Of a DNA stretch of 64,000 bases, positions 17,012 through 25,593 are shown piece by piece; position 1 is the stretch's first letter, and each line of letters begins with the position of its first letter. The notes beneath the pieces were generated by a model. It did no database searches, was not told where the DNA came from, and saw nothing but the letters and a program-made list of their open reading frames with translations. The DNA lies in the NCBI GenBank assembly GCA_051955985.1, contig JBQCGD010000101.1:1-64000 (forward strand), written 5' to 3'. A program made the position numbers and the translations under genes. The DNA is from DATKPA01 sp051955985 (GTDB taxonomy: Bacteria; Planctomycetota; Phycisphaerae; WQYP01).

Positions 17012-18288
17012 CGCACCTTCACCTTCGGCTCGACCGACATTCCCGGTGCGTAGTCCTTCTTGTTGTTCAGCGGTTCGTCAAAGACGATCTTCACCGGCAC
17101 GCGTTGCACCACCTTCACGAAGTTGCCGGTCGCGTTCTCCGGCGGCAGCATGCTGAAGCGCGAGCCGGTGCCCTGCTGCAGGCTGTCCACGTGCCCCTTG
17201 AGCTCCTCGCCGGGATAGGCATCGACCTTTACTTCCACGGGGTCGCCGACTTTCATGTCGCGCAACTGCGTCTCTTTGAAATTGGCGGTGACGTACAAAT
17301 TTGTGGGGACCAGGGCGAACATTGCCTGTCCCTTTTCGACGTACTGCCCCGGCTCCACGGAACGGCGCGTGACGCGCCCGTCGGCGGGGGCGGTGATCGT
17401 TGCATAGGAGCGGTCGAGTTTGGCCTGGTCCAGCGCCGCCTGGAGCTGGGCGATCTGCGACGCGGCGCTGTCGTATTGCCGCTCGCTGACGGCGGTTCGC
17501 TCCGGGACGACGTTCACCTCGGCATACTGGCCCTGGGCCTGTGCGAGCTTGGCCTTGGCTTCGTCGAGTTGCGCCTTGGCGGAGGCAATCCCCTTCCGCG
17601 AGGCCGCGAGCCGTGCTTTCGCCGTCGCCTCCTCGGCCACCGCCGCATCGACCTGCTGCTGCGTCACGTCGCCGGTTTTCAGCAGGTTCTGCATGCGCTG
17701 GAGGTCGAGATCCGCCTTGTGGGCCGTCGCTTCGTCGGCGGTGACCTGGGCCTCCGCCTGGGCGATGCCGGCCTCGGCCGTCTGCACGGCGGCCTGCGCC
17801 ACCGTGATTCCCGCCTGCCCCTGCAGCTTCGCGGCCTCGGCGGTTTTCTGCGTCAACTCGATGCTTGTCTTGGCCTGGTTGGCCTGGGCCTTTGCGGCGT
17901 CGAGGTTCGCCTGGGCCTGCTGCACCTGCTTGTCGAGCATGGAGGGATCGAGCTCGACCAGCAGGTCGCCGGCCTTCACTTCCTGGTTGTCGTTCACGAG
18001 GACCTTCAGGACGTGGCCCGAAATGCGCGGGCTCACTTCCACCACGTGTGCATCGAGGAAGGCGTCATCGGTACTTTCGTAGTGGCGGGCATCGAGCCAC
18101 CAGATGAACGCGGCGATTCCGAGGAGGGCGATCACGGCGAGGCCGATGCCCAGCACCCATTTCCGCCGCCGCCCTTTCGGCTTTTCCGAAGCAGTCAACG
18201 GGGCGCCGTTGACGGGCTCTCCCTGCGTCACGCTGCGCCGCCGGGGCTCCTCGACGGCAGTCCCGGAATTCTCTGGATCGCTACTCAT
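17008..18288 (-). CDS. EmrA/HlyD-family membrane fusion protein
   Basis: A 426-residue periplasmic adaptor: a cytosolic arginine-rich N-terminus, one membrane helix (about 43-65), the first lipoyl half (about 80-115), a very long alpha-helical hairpin rich in AQAxL and AEA repeats (about 120-290), then the second lipoyl half with DRSYATITAPADGRVTRRSVEPGQYV and a beta-barrel. This order is typical of EmrA. First gene of the efflux operon; its promoter holds an operator-like palindrome facing the divergent tetR-type gene. Confidence 0.92.
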   Translation of the reverse strand: MSSDPENSGTAVEEPRRRSVTQGEPVNGAPLTASEKPKGRRRKWVLGIGLAVIALLGIAAFIWWLDARHYESTDDAFLDAHVVEVSPRISGHVLKVLVNDNQEVKAGDLLVELDPSMLDKQVQQAQANLDAAKAQANQAKTSIELTQKTAEAAKLQGQAGITVAQAAVQTAEAGIAQAEAQVTADEATAHKADLDLQRMQNLLKTGDVTQQQVDAAVAEEATAKARLAASRKGIASAKAQLDEAKAKLAQAQGQYAEVNVVPERTAVSERQYDSAASQIAQLQAALDQAKLDRSYATITAPADGRVTRRSVEPGQYVEKGQAMFALVPTNLYVTANFKETQLRDMKVGDPVEVKVDAYPGEELKGHVDSLQQGTGSRFSMLPPENATGNFVKVVQRVPVKIVFDEPLNNKKDYAPGMSVEPKVKVR

Positions 18289-18338
18289 ATACAGCCACCA
18301 CGGTAGGGGGGTCGAAACACGAGGGCATCAAGCCTATC

Positions 18339-18367
18339 ATCGTACTGACCGATGAGTCAGTTGACAA
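18339..18367 (-). promoter_or_regulatory. efflux operon promoter with TetR-type operator in the spacer
   Basis: On the minus strand, TTGTCA (18367-18362) and TACGAT (18344-18339) are 17 bases apart. The spacer is almost exactly filled by the perfect inverted repeat ACTGACtcatcgGTCAGT (18344-18361), so a dimer bound there would block polymerase. A half-site (GGTCAGT) follows at 18376-18382. It lies 51 bases upstream of the adaptor start. The regulator is presumably the divergent TetR-family protein at 18517. Confidence 0.75.
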
Positions 18368-18516
18368 GACGCATGGGTCAGTCCGAGAATGGCAGGAGAC
18401 GGTTATCCGGCAAAACCGGTGCGGCGCCCGGGTGATTGCGGCCCGCGCGGTGTGTGTGAGTAAATTTGCGGATGTTCCGCGGCCGCTGAGGCGCGGGACT
18501 CCAGAGAAGAGAGACG

Positions 18517-19185
18517 ATGGCCAAGTTCGCCTCACCCAAGCAGCAGCTCGTCGCGAAATTCCGCCAGTCGGAGATTCTCGCCGCGGCGCGCCGCATCTTC
18601 GCGCGCGACGGCTTCGAGGCGGCGCTCGTCGATGACATTGCCGCAGAGGCGGGCATTGCCAAGGGGACTGTCTATCTCTATTTCAAGTCGAAGGCGGACA
18701 TTTACACGGCCGCCCTGCGCGAAGACCTCGAGGCCCTGGGGGAAATCAAGCGCCAGCGCCTCGCCGCGGCCGAAGGACTGCAGGCCAAACTCCTCGCCTT
18801 TGTCACGGCCGTGCTGGAATACTGCGACGAACGCCGCGATTTTTTCCGCATCTACCTGATTGAGTCGGGCAAGCCGGCGTGCGGGCAGCTTCACCACAAG
18901 GAGATTTCCGCGCACAAGGCGGCGCAGGGGCGCATGCTTGCGGAGCTCTTCGCCAAGGCCGCGAGCGCCGGCGAGATCCGTGATGTTCCTGCGGAACGGG
19001 CGGCGATCCTCATTGCGGATGCGGTGCGCGGCACCGTGGAACGCCGGCTGCTCGATGCCCGCAATCCCCCCGCCGCCGAGGACGCCGGCACGCTGGTCGA
19101 TCTTCTCTGGAACGGGTTCGCTCCGCCCAGGACGCCCGCCCGAACGGCGCCGGGAAAGACGCGGGTGCACGCGATCGAGAAGTAG
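18517..19185 (+). CDS. TetR/AcrR family transcriptional regulator
   Basis: A 222-residue repressor. The N-terminal helix-turn-helix is clear: ILAAARRIFARDGFEAALVDDI then AGIAKGTVYLYFKSK (about residues 20-65). The C-terminal ligand domain is unlike any characterised regulator but matches the TetR_C fold in length. It is divergent from the efflux operon and most likely senses a substrate of that pump. It ends nine bases before the stop of the converging pncA. Confidence 0.92.
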   Translation: MAKFASPKQQLVAKFRQSEILAAARRIFARDGFEAALVDDIAAEAGIAKGTVYLYFKSKADIYTAALREDLEALGEIKRQRLAAAEGLQAKLLAFVTAVLEYCDERRDFFRIYLIESGKPACGQLHHKEISAHKAAQGRMLAELFAKAASAGEIRDVPAERAAILIADAVRGTVERRLLDARNPPAAEDAGTLVDLLWNGFAPPRTPARTAPGKTRVHAIEK

Positions 19186-19194
19186 CGTGGCGCC

Positions 19195-19803
19195 TCACTT
19201 CTTCTCTTCCACCACGCGCACCCCGGCGCGCACCATCTCCGCCACGGCCGCCTCCACATCGCCGGGCTTCAGATTCACCCCGCGGCAACCGTTCAACTCC
19301 AGCACCACGTGGTAGCCGAGCTGCCGGGCGTCGAGGGCGGTGAACTTCACGCAATAATCCGTCGCCAGGCCCATGACGCAGAGCTCGCGGATTCCCTGGC
19401 TCTGCAGGTACTCGTGCAGCCCGGTTGCCTTCTTGTGGCCGTTGTCGAAAAAGCCGCTGTAGCTGTCGATCGCAGGGTCGGTTCCCTTTTGCACGACGTG
19501 CGTGAATCGGGCGCGATCCAACCCCGGCGCGAACTCCGCCCCCGGCGTGTTCTGCACGCAGTGGGTGGGCCACAAAATCTGCGGGAGGCCATTGAGGGTG
19601 ATGAGGTCTCCCGGCTTTTTCCCCGCATGATTTGCCGCAAAACTCCCATGGTTCGCCGGATGCCAGTCCTGGGTCGCGATCACATGCTTGAACTGCGGCA
19701 TCAGGTGGTTGGCCACGGCGATCACCTTGTCTCCTTCCGGCACGGGCAGCGCGCCGGTCGGGAGAAAATCGTTCTGGATGTCGACGAGGATTAGTGCGTT
19801 CAT
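19195..19803 (-). CDS. pncA: nicotinamidase
   Basis: A 202-residue isochorismatase-fold amidase that converts nicotinamide to nicotinate. The catalytic triad is in place: Asp8 region in LVDIQNDF, Lys in VQKGTDP and Cys in ATDYCVKFTA; the metal ligands lie in TQDWHPANHGSF. This is the last gene of the NAD salvage operon and feeds nicotinate to PncB, encoded by the first gene. Confidence 0.95.
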   Translation of the reverse strand: MNALILVDIQNDFLPTGALPVPEGDKVIAVANHLMPQFKHVIATQDWHPANHGSFAANHAGKKPGDLITLNGLPQILWPTHCVQNTPGAEFAPGLDRARFTHVVQKGTDPAIDSYSGFFDNGHKKATGLHEYLQSQGIRELCVMGLATDYCVKFTALDARQLGYHVVLELNGCRGVNLKPGDVEAAVAEMVRAGVRVVEEKK

Positions 19804-19835
19804 GGTGTGTCCTTTCCGAAAACCTGTATCGACCG

Positions 19836-20294
19836 TTAGATGGTCGTGGCATTCTTTTCCAAAACAGCAATCGCCTGTTCAGCCAATGCCCTCACCGATG
19901 TGACAACCCTCACCTCCGGGCGGGCCAGCGACAACTGGATTTCCACATCCAGCCGTCGCTGATAGGCCGGATCAACCCCCACAAAGAGCGGCTCTGTGCC
20001 GCGCGACCACGCCCCGAGCTCGAACAGGGCGATCGGGCAGAGCGTCTGCGGCGGGAACCAGAAGAGCCGCGCGGTCGCCCGGCGCAGGTGCACGTACTCC
20101 CACGCAATCTGTTCCCGCGCTGCATCGGGATGCTCCGGAAATACACGCCGACGCGGATTCAGCACCGTCCACTCCGTTCCTTCCAGCAGTTGCACGATCT
20201 CCTCCTGCCACGGCGCCGCCCCGCTGATGCCGCCCGCCAGGAACAGCGATGGTCCGTTGCCTTCAAAAGTGTCAGGTGCTTCCACGTAGCGCAT
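19836..20294 (-). CDS. nucleoside 2-deoxyribosyltransferase-fold protein
   Basis: A 152-residue protein with the start pattern of the nucleoside deoxyribosyltransferase superfamily: SLFLAGGIS (nucleotide loop), WTVLNPRRR, then the catalytic-type AREQIAWEYVHLRRAT and the AlFELGAWS segment in which a Glu is expected. Related proteins cleave or exchange N-glycosidic bonds. Its place between the Nudix regulator gene and pncA suggests handling of nicotinamide or ADP-ribose derived nucleosides. Start at 20294 (MRYVEAP), 16 bases after the Nudix stop. Confidence 0.75.
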   Translation of the reverse strand: MRYVEAPDTFEGNGPSLFLAGGISGAAPWQEEIVQLLEGTEWTVLNPRRRVFPEHPDAAREQIAWEYVHLRRATARLFWFPPQTLCPIALFELGAWSRGTEPLFVGVDPAYQRRLDVEIQLSLARPEVRVVTSVRALAEQAIAVLEKNATTI

Positions 20295-20310
20295 CGTTGT
20301 CTCCTTCGCC

Positions 20311-21009
20311 TCACAGCTCGAAATTGAACCCCTTCTTCTCGAGCGACTGGTACTTTTTCTGATCGAACGAAAACAAGCGCGCTGCGCGATGCCGCACATC
20401 CTGCTGAATCTGACCTGTATCGATCAGCAATCCGCCGCCGCCCATTGCGAGGATCTTCTTGCGGAAATTGCGCTTGTCGACTTTCCGCTCCAGGACCGTC
20501 TCGTACAAATGCTGCAACTGCGACAGGGTGAAGAGCCGCGGCAGCAGCTCGAATCCGATGGGCTGATACCGCACCTTTGCCCGCAGGCGTTTGAGGGCCA
20601 CATCGAGAATCTTCGCGTGGTCAAACGCCAGCGCCGGCACGTCCGAGACTGGAAACCAGGCGGCCTGCTTCGCATCCGTCGCGGCCTTCACGTGATGGTC
20701 CGCCAGCTTCACCAGGGCGTAATACGCCACGGAGACGACGCGCTCGCGCGGATCGCGCTTCGGATCGCCGAACGTGTAGAGCTGTTCGAGGAAGACATTC
20801 GCGAGCCCGGTCTCCTCCTGCAATTCCCGCCGCGCGGCCTCTTCGAGCGTCTCCTCCATCTCGACGAACCCGCCCGGGAGCGCCCACTTCCCCTCGAAGG
20901 GCGGGCTCGCACGTTGAATCAGCAGCACCTTGAGGTCGTCGTCGTCGAAGCCGAAGACGACCTGGTCTACGGTGAGCGCGGGCCGGGCATATGTGTAGGA
21001 AAATGGCAT
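20311..21009 (-). CDS. Nudix hydrolase with C-terminal winged helix (NrtR-like/ADP-ribose pyrophosphatase)
   Basis: A 232-residue protein. The N-terminal Nudix domain has an intact box, GFVEMEETLEEAARRELQEE followed by TGL, matching GX5EX7REUXEEXGU. The C-terminal 80 residues (FTLSQLQHLYETVLERKVDKRNFRKKIL) form the winged helix typical of NrtR, the ADP-ribose-responsive repressor of NAD genes. The intact Nudix box suggests it may hydrolyse ADP-ribose as well as sense it. Its place inside the pncB-nadE-pncA operon, behind a promoter with twin palindromes, makes autoregulation likely. Confidence 0.85.
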   Translation of the reverse strand: MPFSYTYARPALTVDQVVFGFDDDDLKVLLIQRASPPFEGKWALPGGFVEMEETLEEAARRELQEETGLANVFLEQLYTFGDPKRDPRERVVSVAYYALVKLADHHVKAATDAKQAAWFPVSDVPALAFDHAKILDVALKRLRAKVRYQPIGFELLPRLFTLSQLQHLYETVLERKVDKRNFRKKILAMGGGGLLIDTGQIQQDVRHRAARLFSFDQKKYQSLEKKGFNFEL

Positions 21010-21012
21010 CGC

Positions 21013-22998
21013 TCACTCCTTCGCCGCTTTCATCGCGGCAAGCTCCCGCGCAAAACCGCCGGACAGAATCGGGAAGCGGCACCACGTCTTCGGATCCAGG
21101 TTCTCATCGTCCACGTGAAAACTGGGGGCATAGCGCTCGCGCTTCCACTGGTTCCGGCACCACAACTGGAAGAAGCGTTCGATCCAGCCGGTCAACTGTT
21201 CCACCGAATACTGCGGAAACTGCATGTGCATCATCTCGCGGATTTCCAGCGGCATGCGCTTGTCGCGGATCGCCGCCCGCTCGATCGCATCCAGCAGGTC
21301 GTAGGGCATCAGGTCGTCTTCGTCCGTCTGCTTCTTTTCCTGCGGGCGGAGTTCCGCGGTGGGGGGGAGGCCGTTGATGTTGGCGAGCGCGGGAATCGGG
21401 TGCAGGCAGTGGGGGCCGCTTGTTTGCAGCCAGCGTGACCACTGCCGGAGGAAGGCCTTGTCGATGCCGGCGATCGGCGACAGGCCGCCGGAGGTATCGC
21501 CGTCCATCGTCGCATAGCCGACGGCGGCCTCGGACCGGTTGCTCGTGGAAAGCAGCAACGAATTCCGCAGGTTGGCGATCAGCCACACGCCGGGAGAGCG
21601 TGTGCGCGCCTGGATGTTCTGCAGCGCGATGTCGTCCCGCTGCCACGTCAGTTCGCGGTCGAGCGCTTTGGCGGCCAGGGCGGTGTACGCGTTGACCAGC
21701 GGATCGACATCGAGGTGCAGGAACTCCGCGTGGAGCGCTGCGGCCAGGGTTTTTGCGGCGTTCAGCGTTGTTGCCGAGCTGTTGGCCGTTGATTGATACA
21801 CGGTTGTCAGCAGATTTTGCGTGAGCGCCGGCAGATCGGGAGCCGCGGCGAGTCCCGGGAGATGCGCGAGTTTCTGCAAAAAGCCTTCGCGGCCGATCTC
21901 GGCCACCGCGGTTTCGATCATGAGCGCCGCGAGGCAGGAAACCGCCGCGGAATCCACGCCGCCGCTGAGCGACACCGTAAACCCGCCTGCCCGCGACTTT
22001 CGCAGATAATCAAACAGCGCCAGTCCGATCGCGCGCGTGAATTCCTCCTCCTTAACGTATGCGGAACTCTCCCACGCCTCAAACACCGGCGCACTCGCCT
22101 GCCACGCCACCTCGGGCCACGAAAATGCCGCTTTCACGAGCGATGCCGGCGTCTCGGCCAGGCTGGGCGTGAAACTCATCGTGCGCGCCTGCGACATCCG
22201 CGTCGCGCCGATATCCACCACTGCCGGCGTGACCAGCACGTCCTGGTACGTGAACCGCTTTCCCGCCGCCAGCAGCTTCCCGCCCGAGGCAATGAGCGCG
22301 CCGCCGTCGTAAATCGCCCGCCCCGCCTCGTTGCCGACCAGGTTGGAATACACGTACGTCAGGCCGAAGGCGCGCGACCCTTCGATAACGAACCGCTTTC
22401 GCGTCTCGATCTTGCCGAAGGCAAAATGACTCGCGCTCGGATTCAGCAGCACGTCCGCCGCGGCCAGGCTCAGCGACGCCCCCGGCCGCTGCGCCACCCA
22501 CGCATCCTCGCAAATCTCAAAGCCGATCCGCACGCCCCCCACATCAAAATGGATGTCCCCCACCGGCACCATCGCCCCGCCGATCTCGACCTGCTCCACC
22601 AACCCCGTCGGCCACGGGCGAAACCACCGCGGCTCATAGTGAATCCCGTCACCCGCCAGGAACCGCTTTGCCACCAGCCCCGCAATCCGCCCATCCACCA
22701 AGAGCGCCGCCGTGTTGAAGAGCGCATTGCGGTAAAACACCGGCAACCCCACCGACACCACCATCCCGGCCGTCGCCGGCACAATTTCCCCCAGCACCTC
22801 CAGCGCCGTCGCATGCACGCCGGGCGCGTGAAACTCGTCCTCGCATCCGTAGCCGCTGATGCACAATTCGGGCAAGCAGAGCAGCGACGCCCCCTCCGCC
22901 CGCGCCGCCGCGATCGCCGCCAGGATATTGCGCTTGTTCCCTTCCCAATCGAGAGGCGTCGTGTTCACCACCGCCGCCGCCAGCTTCAACAGTTTCAT
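21013..22998 (-). CDS. nadE: glutamine-dependent NAD+ synthase
   Basis: A 661-residue two-domain enzyme of the long, glutamine-using type. Residues 1-290 are a nitrilase-fold amidase (LCLPELCISGYGCED; active-site Cys in FEICEDAW). Residues 330-660 are the NAD synthetase domain with the ATP pyrophosphatase loop SLSGGVDSA and the STSNRSEAAVGYATMDGD segment that binds deamido-NAD. It makes NAD from nicotinate adenine dinucleotide with ammonia from glutamine. Second gene of the salvage operon, 11 bases after pncB. Confidence 0.95.
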   Translation of the reverse strand: MKLLKLAAAVVNTTPLDWEGNKRNILAAIAAARAEGASLLCLPELCISGYGCEDEFHAPGVHATALEVLGEIVPATAGMVVSVGLPVFYRNALFNTAALLVDGRIAGLVAKRFLAGDGIHYEPRWFRPWPTGLVEQVEIGGAMVPVGDIHFDVGGVRIGFEICEDAWVAQRPGASLSLAAADVLLNPSASHFAFGKIETRKRFVIEGSRAFGLTYVYSNLVGNEAGRAIYDGGALIASGGKLLAAGKRFTYQDVLVTPAVVDIGATRMSQARTMSFTPSLAETPASLVKAAFSWPEVAWQASAPVFEAWESSAYVKEEEFTRAIGLALFDYLRKSRAGGFTVSLSGGVDSAAVSCLAALMIETAVAEIGREGFLQKLAHLPGLAAAPDLPALTQNLLTTVYQSTANSSATTLNAAKTLAAALHAEFLHLDVDPLVNAYTALAAKALDRELTWQRDDIALQNIQARTRSPGVWLIANLRNSLLLSTSNRSEAAVGYATMDGDTSGGLSPIAGIDKAFLRQWSRWLQTSGPHCLHPIPALANINGLPPTAELRPQEKKQTDEDDLMPYDLLDAIERAAIRDKRMPLEIREMMHMQFPQYSVEQLTGWIERFFQLWCRNQWKRERYAPSFHVDDENLDPKTWCRFPILSGGFARELAAMKAAKE

Positions 22999-23009
22999 CG
23001 CACGCTCCT

Positions 23010-24494
23010 TTAGACTGCGAGCCCGCGCGCTTCCAGGATCAACCGGTTGCGCAATTCATCGAGGTGCTTCTCCAGACCCACGGGGTACGCATGCGGGTTG
23101 ATGTTGCGCTTGATCCCCGGATGCAGCGCCTCCACCTGCCGCAATGCCCGCGCCCGGATCTCCCCCAGCGGCGGCGCCGTATACACCAGCTCTCCTTCCC
23201 TGAAGACCGGCACCAGCAGGTCCTCGCTGGTCGCATCCTCCGGCACAATTTTCCGCCGCGTCGGATCGAGCGGGTCAATAATCGTCCGGTCATCGCGGAA
23301 TCCCTCCTCCCCCGTGAGCTCATCGAAAATCATGTCCCCCAGGAGCTGGCCGCTGTTTTTGGCGTGGAACCGCCGCACCTGCAGGATGCCCGGGATGCTC
23401 GTTTTCGCCTTCTGCTCAGACAGCTTGATCTTGTGCAGCCACTCGCCGCTTTCTCCCTGGATTGCGCCGAGCTTGTAGACGCCGCCGAGCGCCGGCTGAT
23501 CGAACGCCGTCACCAGCTTGGTTCCCACGCCCCACACATTCACGGCGGCCTCCTGGTCCTTGAGGCTGTAGATGATGTGCTCGTCGAGGTCGTTGCTCGC
23601 GATGATCTGCGTCTCCTCGAAGCCGGCATCATCCAGCAGCTTTCGCGCTTCGATGCTCAGGTAGGCCAGGTCGCCGGAATCGAGGCGAATCCCGATCAGC
23701 TTCTTTCCGCGCGCCCGCAGTTTCTCTCCGACCTGGATCGCATTCCGCACGCCTTCGAGCGTGTCGTAGGTGTCCACGAGGAAGACGCAGTTGTTCGGCA
23801 TTGCCTCGGCATAGGTCTCGAAGGCCTCCAGCTCGCTTTCAAAGCACATCACCCAGGAATGCGCGTGCGTTCCCTTCACCGGGATGCCGAAGATTTTGCC
23901 CGCCAGCACATTCGAAGTGGCCGCGCACCCGCCGATGTACGCCGCCCGCGCTGCGGTCATCGCCCCGTCCGGCCCCTGCGCCCGCCGCAGGCCGAACTCG
24001 AGCACCGGCTCTCCGCGCGCCGCCTGGACGATTCGCGCCGCCTTCGTCGCCGCTAGCGAGGAATAATTGATCACGTTCAACAGCGGCGTCTCCAGCAACT
24101 GGCACTCGAGGAGCCCGCCGGAGACGCGCACCAGCGGCTCATACGGAAAGACCGCCGTCCCCTCCGGCACCGCATCGATCGTGCACTTCAACTTCAGCCC
24201 ACGCAGGTAATCCAGGAACCCGCGATCAAACAGCGGCGTCCCGTCATATCCCGTCAGCGTCCCGAGGTACTCGAGATCGCTCTCGGAAAAACGATAGCTC
24301 TGCACATACTGGACAAACGGCCCCAATCCCGCGGCGATGGTGAATCCGCCCTGGAACGGATTGCTCCGGAAATAGGCGTGAAACGTCGCCCGCCGGTCCG
24401 TCATCCCCGCCTTCCAGTACCCGTACGCCATCGTCAACTGGTAAAGGTCCGTGAGCAGCGTCAGCGGCTGAGTGTAGATAGGCGTGGCGGACAT
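23010..24494 (-). CDS. pncB: nicotinate phosphoribosyltransferase
   Basis: A 494-residue NAPRTase of the longer bacterial/eukaryotic type. Key parts: TDLYQLTMAYGYWKAG at the N-terminus, EFGLRRAQGPDGAM, the catalytic-His segment KGTHAHSWVM, IRLDSGDLAYLS and WGVGTKLVTA, which bind the phosphoribosyl group. It adds PRPP to nicotinate in the first salvage step. First gene of the five-gene NAD operon; GGAAGAAG precedes the ATG, and twin operators lie 15-51 bases upstream. Confidence 0.95.
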   Translation of the reverse strand: MSATPIYTQPLTLLTDLYQLTMAYGYWKAGMTDRRATFHAYFRSNPFQGGFTIAAGLGPFVQYVQSYRFSESDLEYLGTLTGYDGTPLFDRGFLDYLRGLKLKCTIDAVPEGTAVFPYEPLVRVSGGLLECQLLETPLLNVINYSSLAATKAARIVQAARGEPVLEFGLRRAQGPDGAMTAARAAYIGGCAATSNVLAGKIFGIPVKGTHAHSWVMCFESELEAFETYAEAMPNNCVFLVDTYDTLEGVRNAIQVGEKLRARGKKLIGIRLDSGDLAYLSIEARKLLDDAGFEETQIIASNDLDEHIIYSLKDQEAAVNVWGVGTKLVTAFDQPALGGVYKLGAIQGESGEWLHKIKLSEQKAKTSIPGILQVRRFHAKNSGQLLGDMIFDELTGEEGFRDDRTIIDPLDPTRRKIVPEDATSEDLLVPVFREGELVYTAPPLGEIRARALRQVEALHPGIKRNINPHAYPVGLEKHLDELRNRLILEARGLAV

Positions 24495-24508
24495 GGCTTC
24501 TTCCTTTC

Positions 24509-24563
24509 GTGTATTTTATACACTATGTAGGTGTACATTATACACTTTGAAGATGCCTGTCAA
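24509..24563 (-). promoter_or_regulatory. NAD salvage operon promoter with two perfect palindromic operators
   Basis: On the minus strand a consensus TTGACA (24563-24558) and a consensus TATAAT (24542-24537) are 15 bases apart. Palindrome 1, GTGTAcattaTACAC (24531-24545), covers the -10; palindrome 2, GTGTAttttaTACAC (24509-24523), lies downstream of the expected start. Their centres are 22 bp apart, two helical turns, on one face of the DNA. The only regulator-like protein in the operon is the NrtR-like Nudix protein, so these are proposed NrtR-type operators. Confidence 0.8.
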
Positions 24564-24590
24564 TGGAAATCCTGGGCTTGGTATGCGACT

Positions 24591-25487
24591 TTACTCGGAA
24601 GCGTTCTCGCTCACGTACTTCCGATCCGCCGTCGGCAACTGCTTCCCCGCATCCGACAGCAGCGGCACAAACGGCGAATCCTTCAACGCCTTCAACCCCG
24701 AGACCACCGCCTCCGCCACAATCTTCGCCCCCGGCCCATACGTGTGGTTGTGGTCCCGGTACAACTTGTTCACCGCCTCCCGCCCCATTCCCTCGTACTC
24801 GTCGGCACAATAATTCGTCAGGTCAAACACCGGCACATGCAGCTTCGCCCCCACCTCCTTCGTCCACTCCCCGTACCGCCCGTTCCCCGTGCCGCGCTCG
24901 ATCTTGTCCTGCTTCGGATCGTAATCCGCGGGCAGCGTCGTCACCGGCGTCGCATCCTTGTACTTCACTTCCGGGTTCGTCCAGATGTTCCGCGTCGTCA
25001 CCGTCAGCAGCACCGGATGCGCCCCCTTCTCCTTCACATCGCTCGCCATCTTCGACATGTACCAGCCATACGTGTGCGCATCCGGAATCGTCTTCCCGCG
25101 CACGGTGATCGTCTTCGTCTCGTCCCCCAGCCCCGGCGGCGTCCCCAGGCCGCCGTCATTGATCCCAAACACGATCAACACAAAATCGCCCGGCTTCACC
25201 TGCGAAATCACCTTCGGCCAGTCCGTCTCGAAAAAGGTGCGGCTCGATGTCCCCGCGTGCCCCATGTTCTTCACCGTCACCTTGGCCGGATCAAAAAACT
25301 CCGACAGCGGCGTTCCCCACCCCTGCATCTCGCTCGCCGTCGTCTCGCCCCCGTGGAACTTCGATGTGGAATCGCCGCAGACGAAAATCGTGGGCTTCGT
25401 GCTCTCCCCCGGCTGCGTCTGCGCGCGCCCCGCCGCGCACAGCCCCATCATCATCACCAACGCCGCTGCCGCAATCCGCTTCATCAT
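24591..25487 (-). CDS. rhamnogalacturonan acetylesterase-like SGNH hydrolase
   Basis: A 298-residue secreted esterase. After a signal peptide (AAAALVMMMGLCAAGRA) comes block I FVCGDSTS with the Ser nucleophile at about 40, block III FGINDGG and the C-terminal DHNHTYG, which gives the catalytic Asp/His. This is the pattern of rhamnogalacturonan/pectin acetylesterases (CE12). The ATG at 25487 starts the signal peptide. With the GH43 gene 106 bases upstream on the same strand it may form a small plant-polysaccharide unit. Confidence 0.88.
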   Translation of the reverse strand: MMKRIAAAALVMMMGLCAAGRAQTQPGESTKPTIFVCGDSTSKFHGGETTASEMQGWGTPLSEFFDPAKVTVKNMGHAGTSSRTFFETDWPKVISQVKPGDFVLIVFGINDGGLGTPPGLGDETKTITVRGKTIPDAHTYGWYMSKMASDVKEKGAHPVLLTVTTRNIWTNPEVKYKDATPVTTLPADYDPKQDKIERGTGNGRYGEWTKEVGAKLHVPVFDLTNYCADEYEGMGREAVNKLYRDHNHTYGPGAKIVAEAVVSGLKALKDSPFVPLLSDAGKQLPTADRKYVSENASE

Positions 25488-25514
25488 CACACGCCTCCGC
25501 AAACCCAAAGTGGA

Positions 25515-25532
25515 GCCGACGCCCTCGTCGGC
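25515..25532. repeat. palindromic repeat GCCGAC-N6-GTCGGC
   Basis: Six-base perfect arms around GCCCTC, preceded by CAAAGTGGA; the same arms and flank are seen at 1714-1733 in reverse orientation. It lies just upstream of the acetylesterase start, between it and the GH43 gene. Confidence 0.6.
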
Positions 25533-25593
25533 GAAGTCCTCGGCATAGTAAACGAGCAACAAGACGATTAATTACCCGGCGCAGTAATAAAGT

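Noticed and set aside
21793..23013. 406-codon open frame opposite nadE
   Set aside because: Arg/His/Pro-rich shadow of nadE without a ribosome site.
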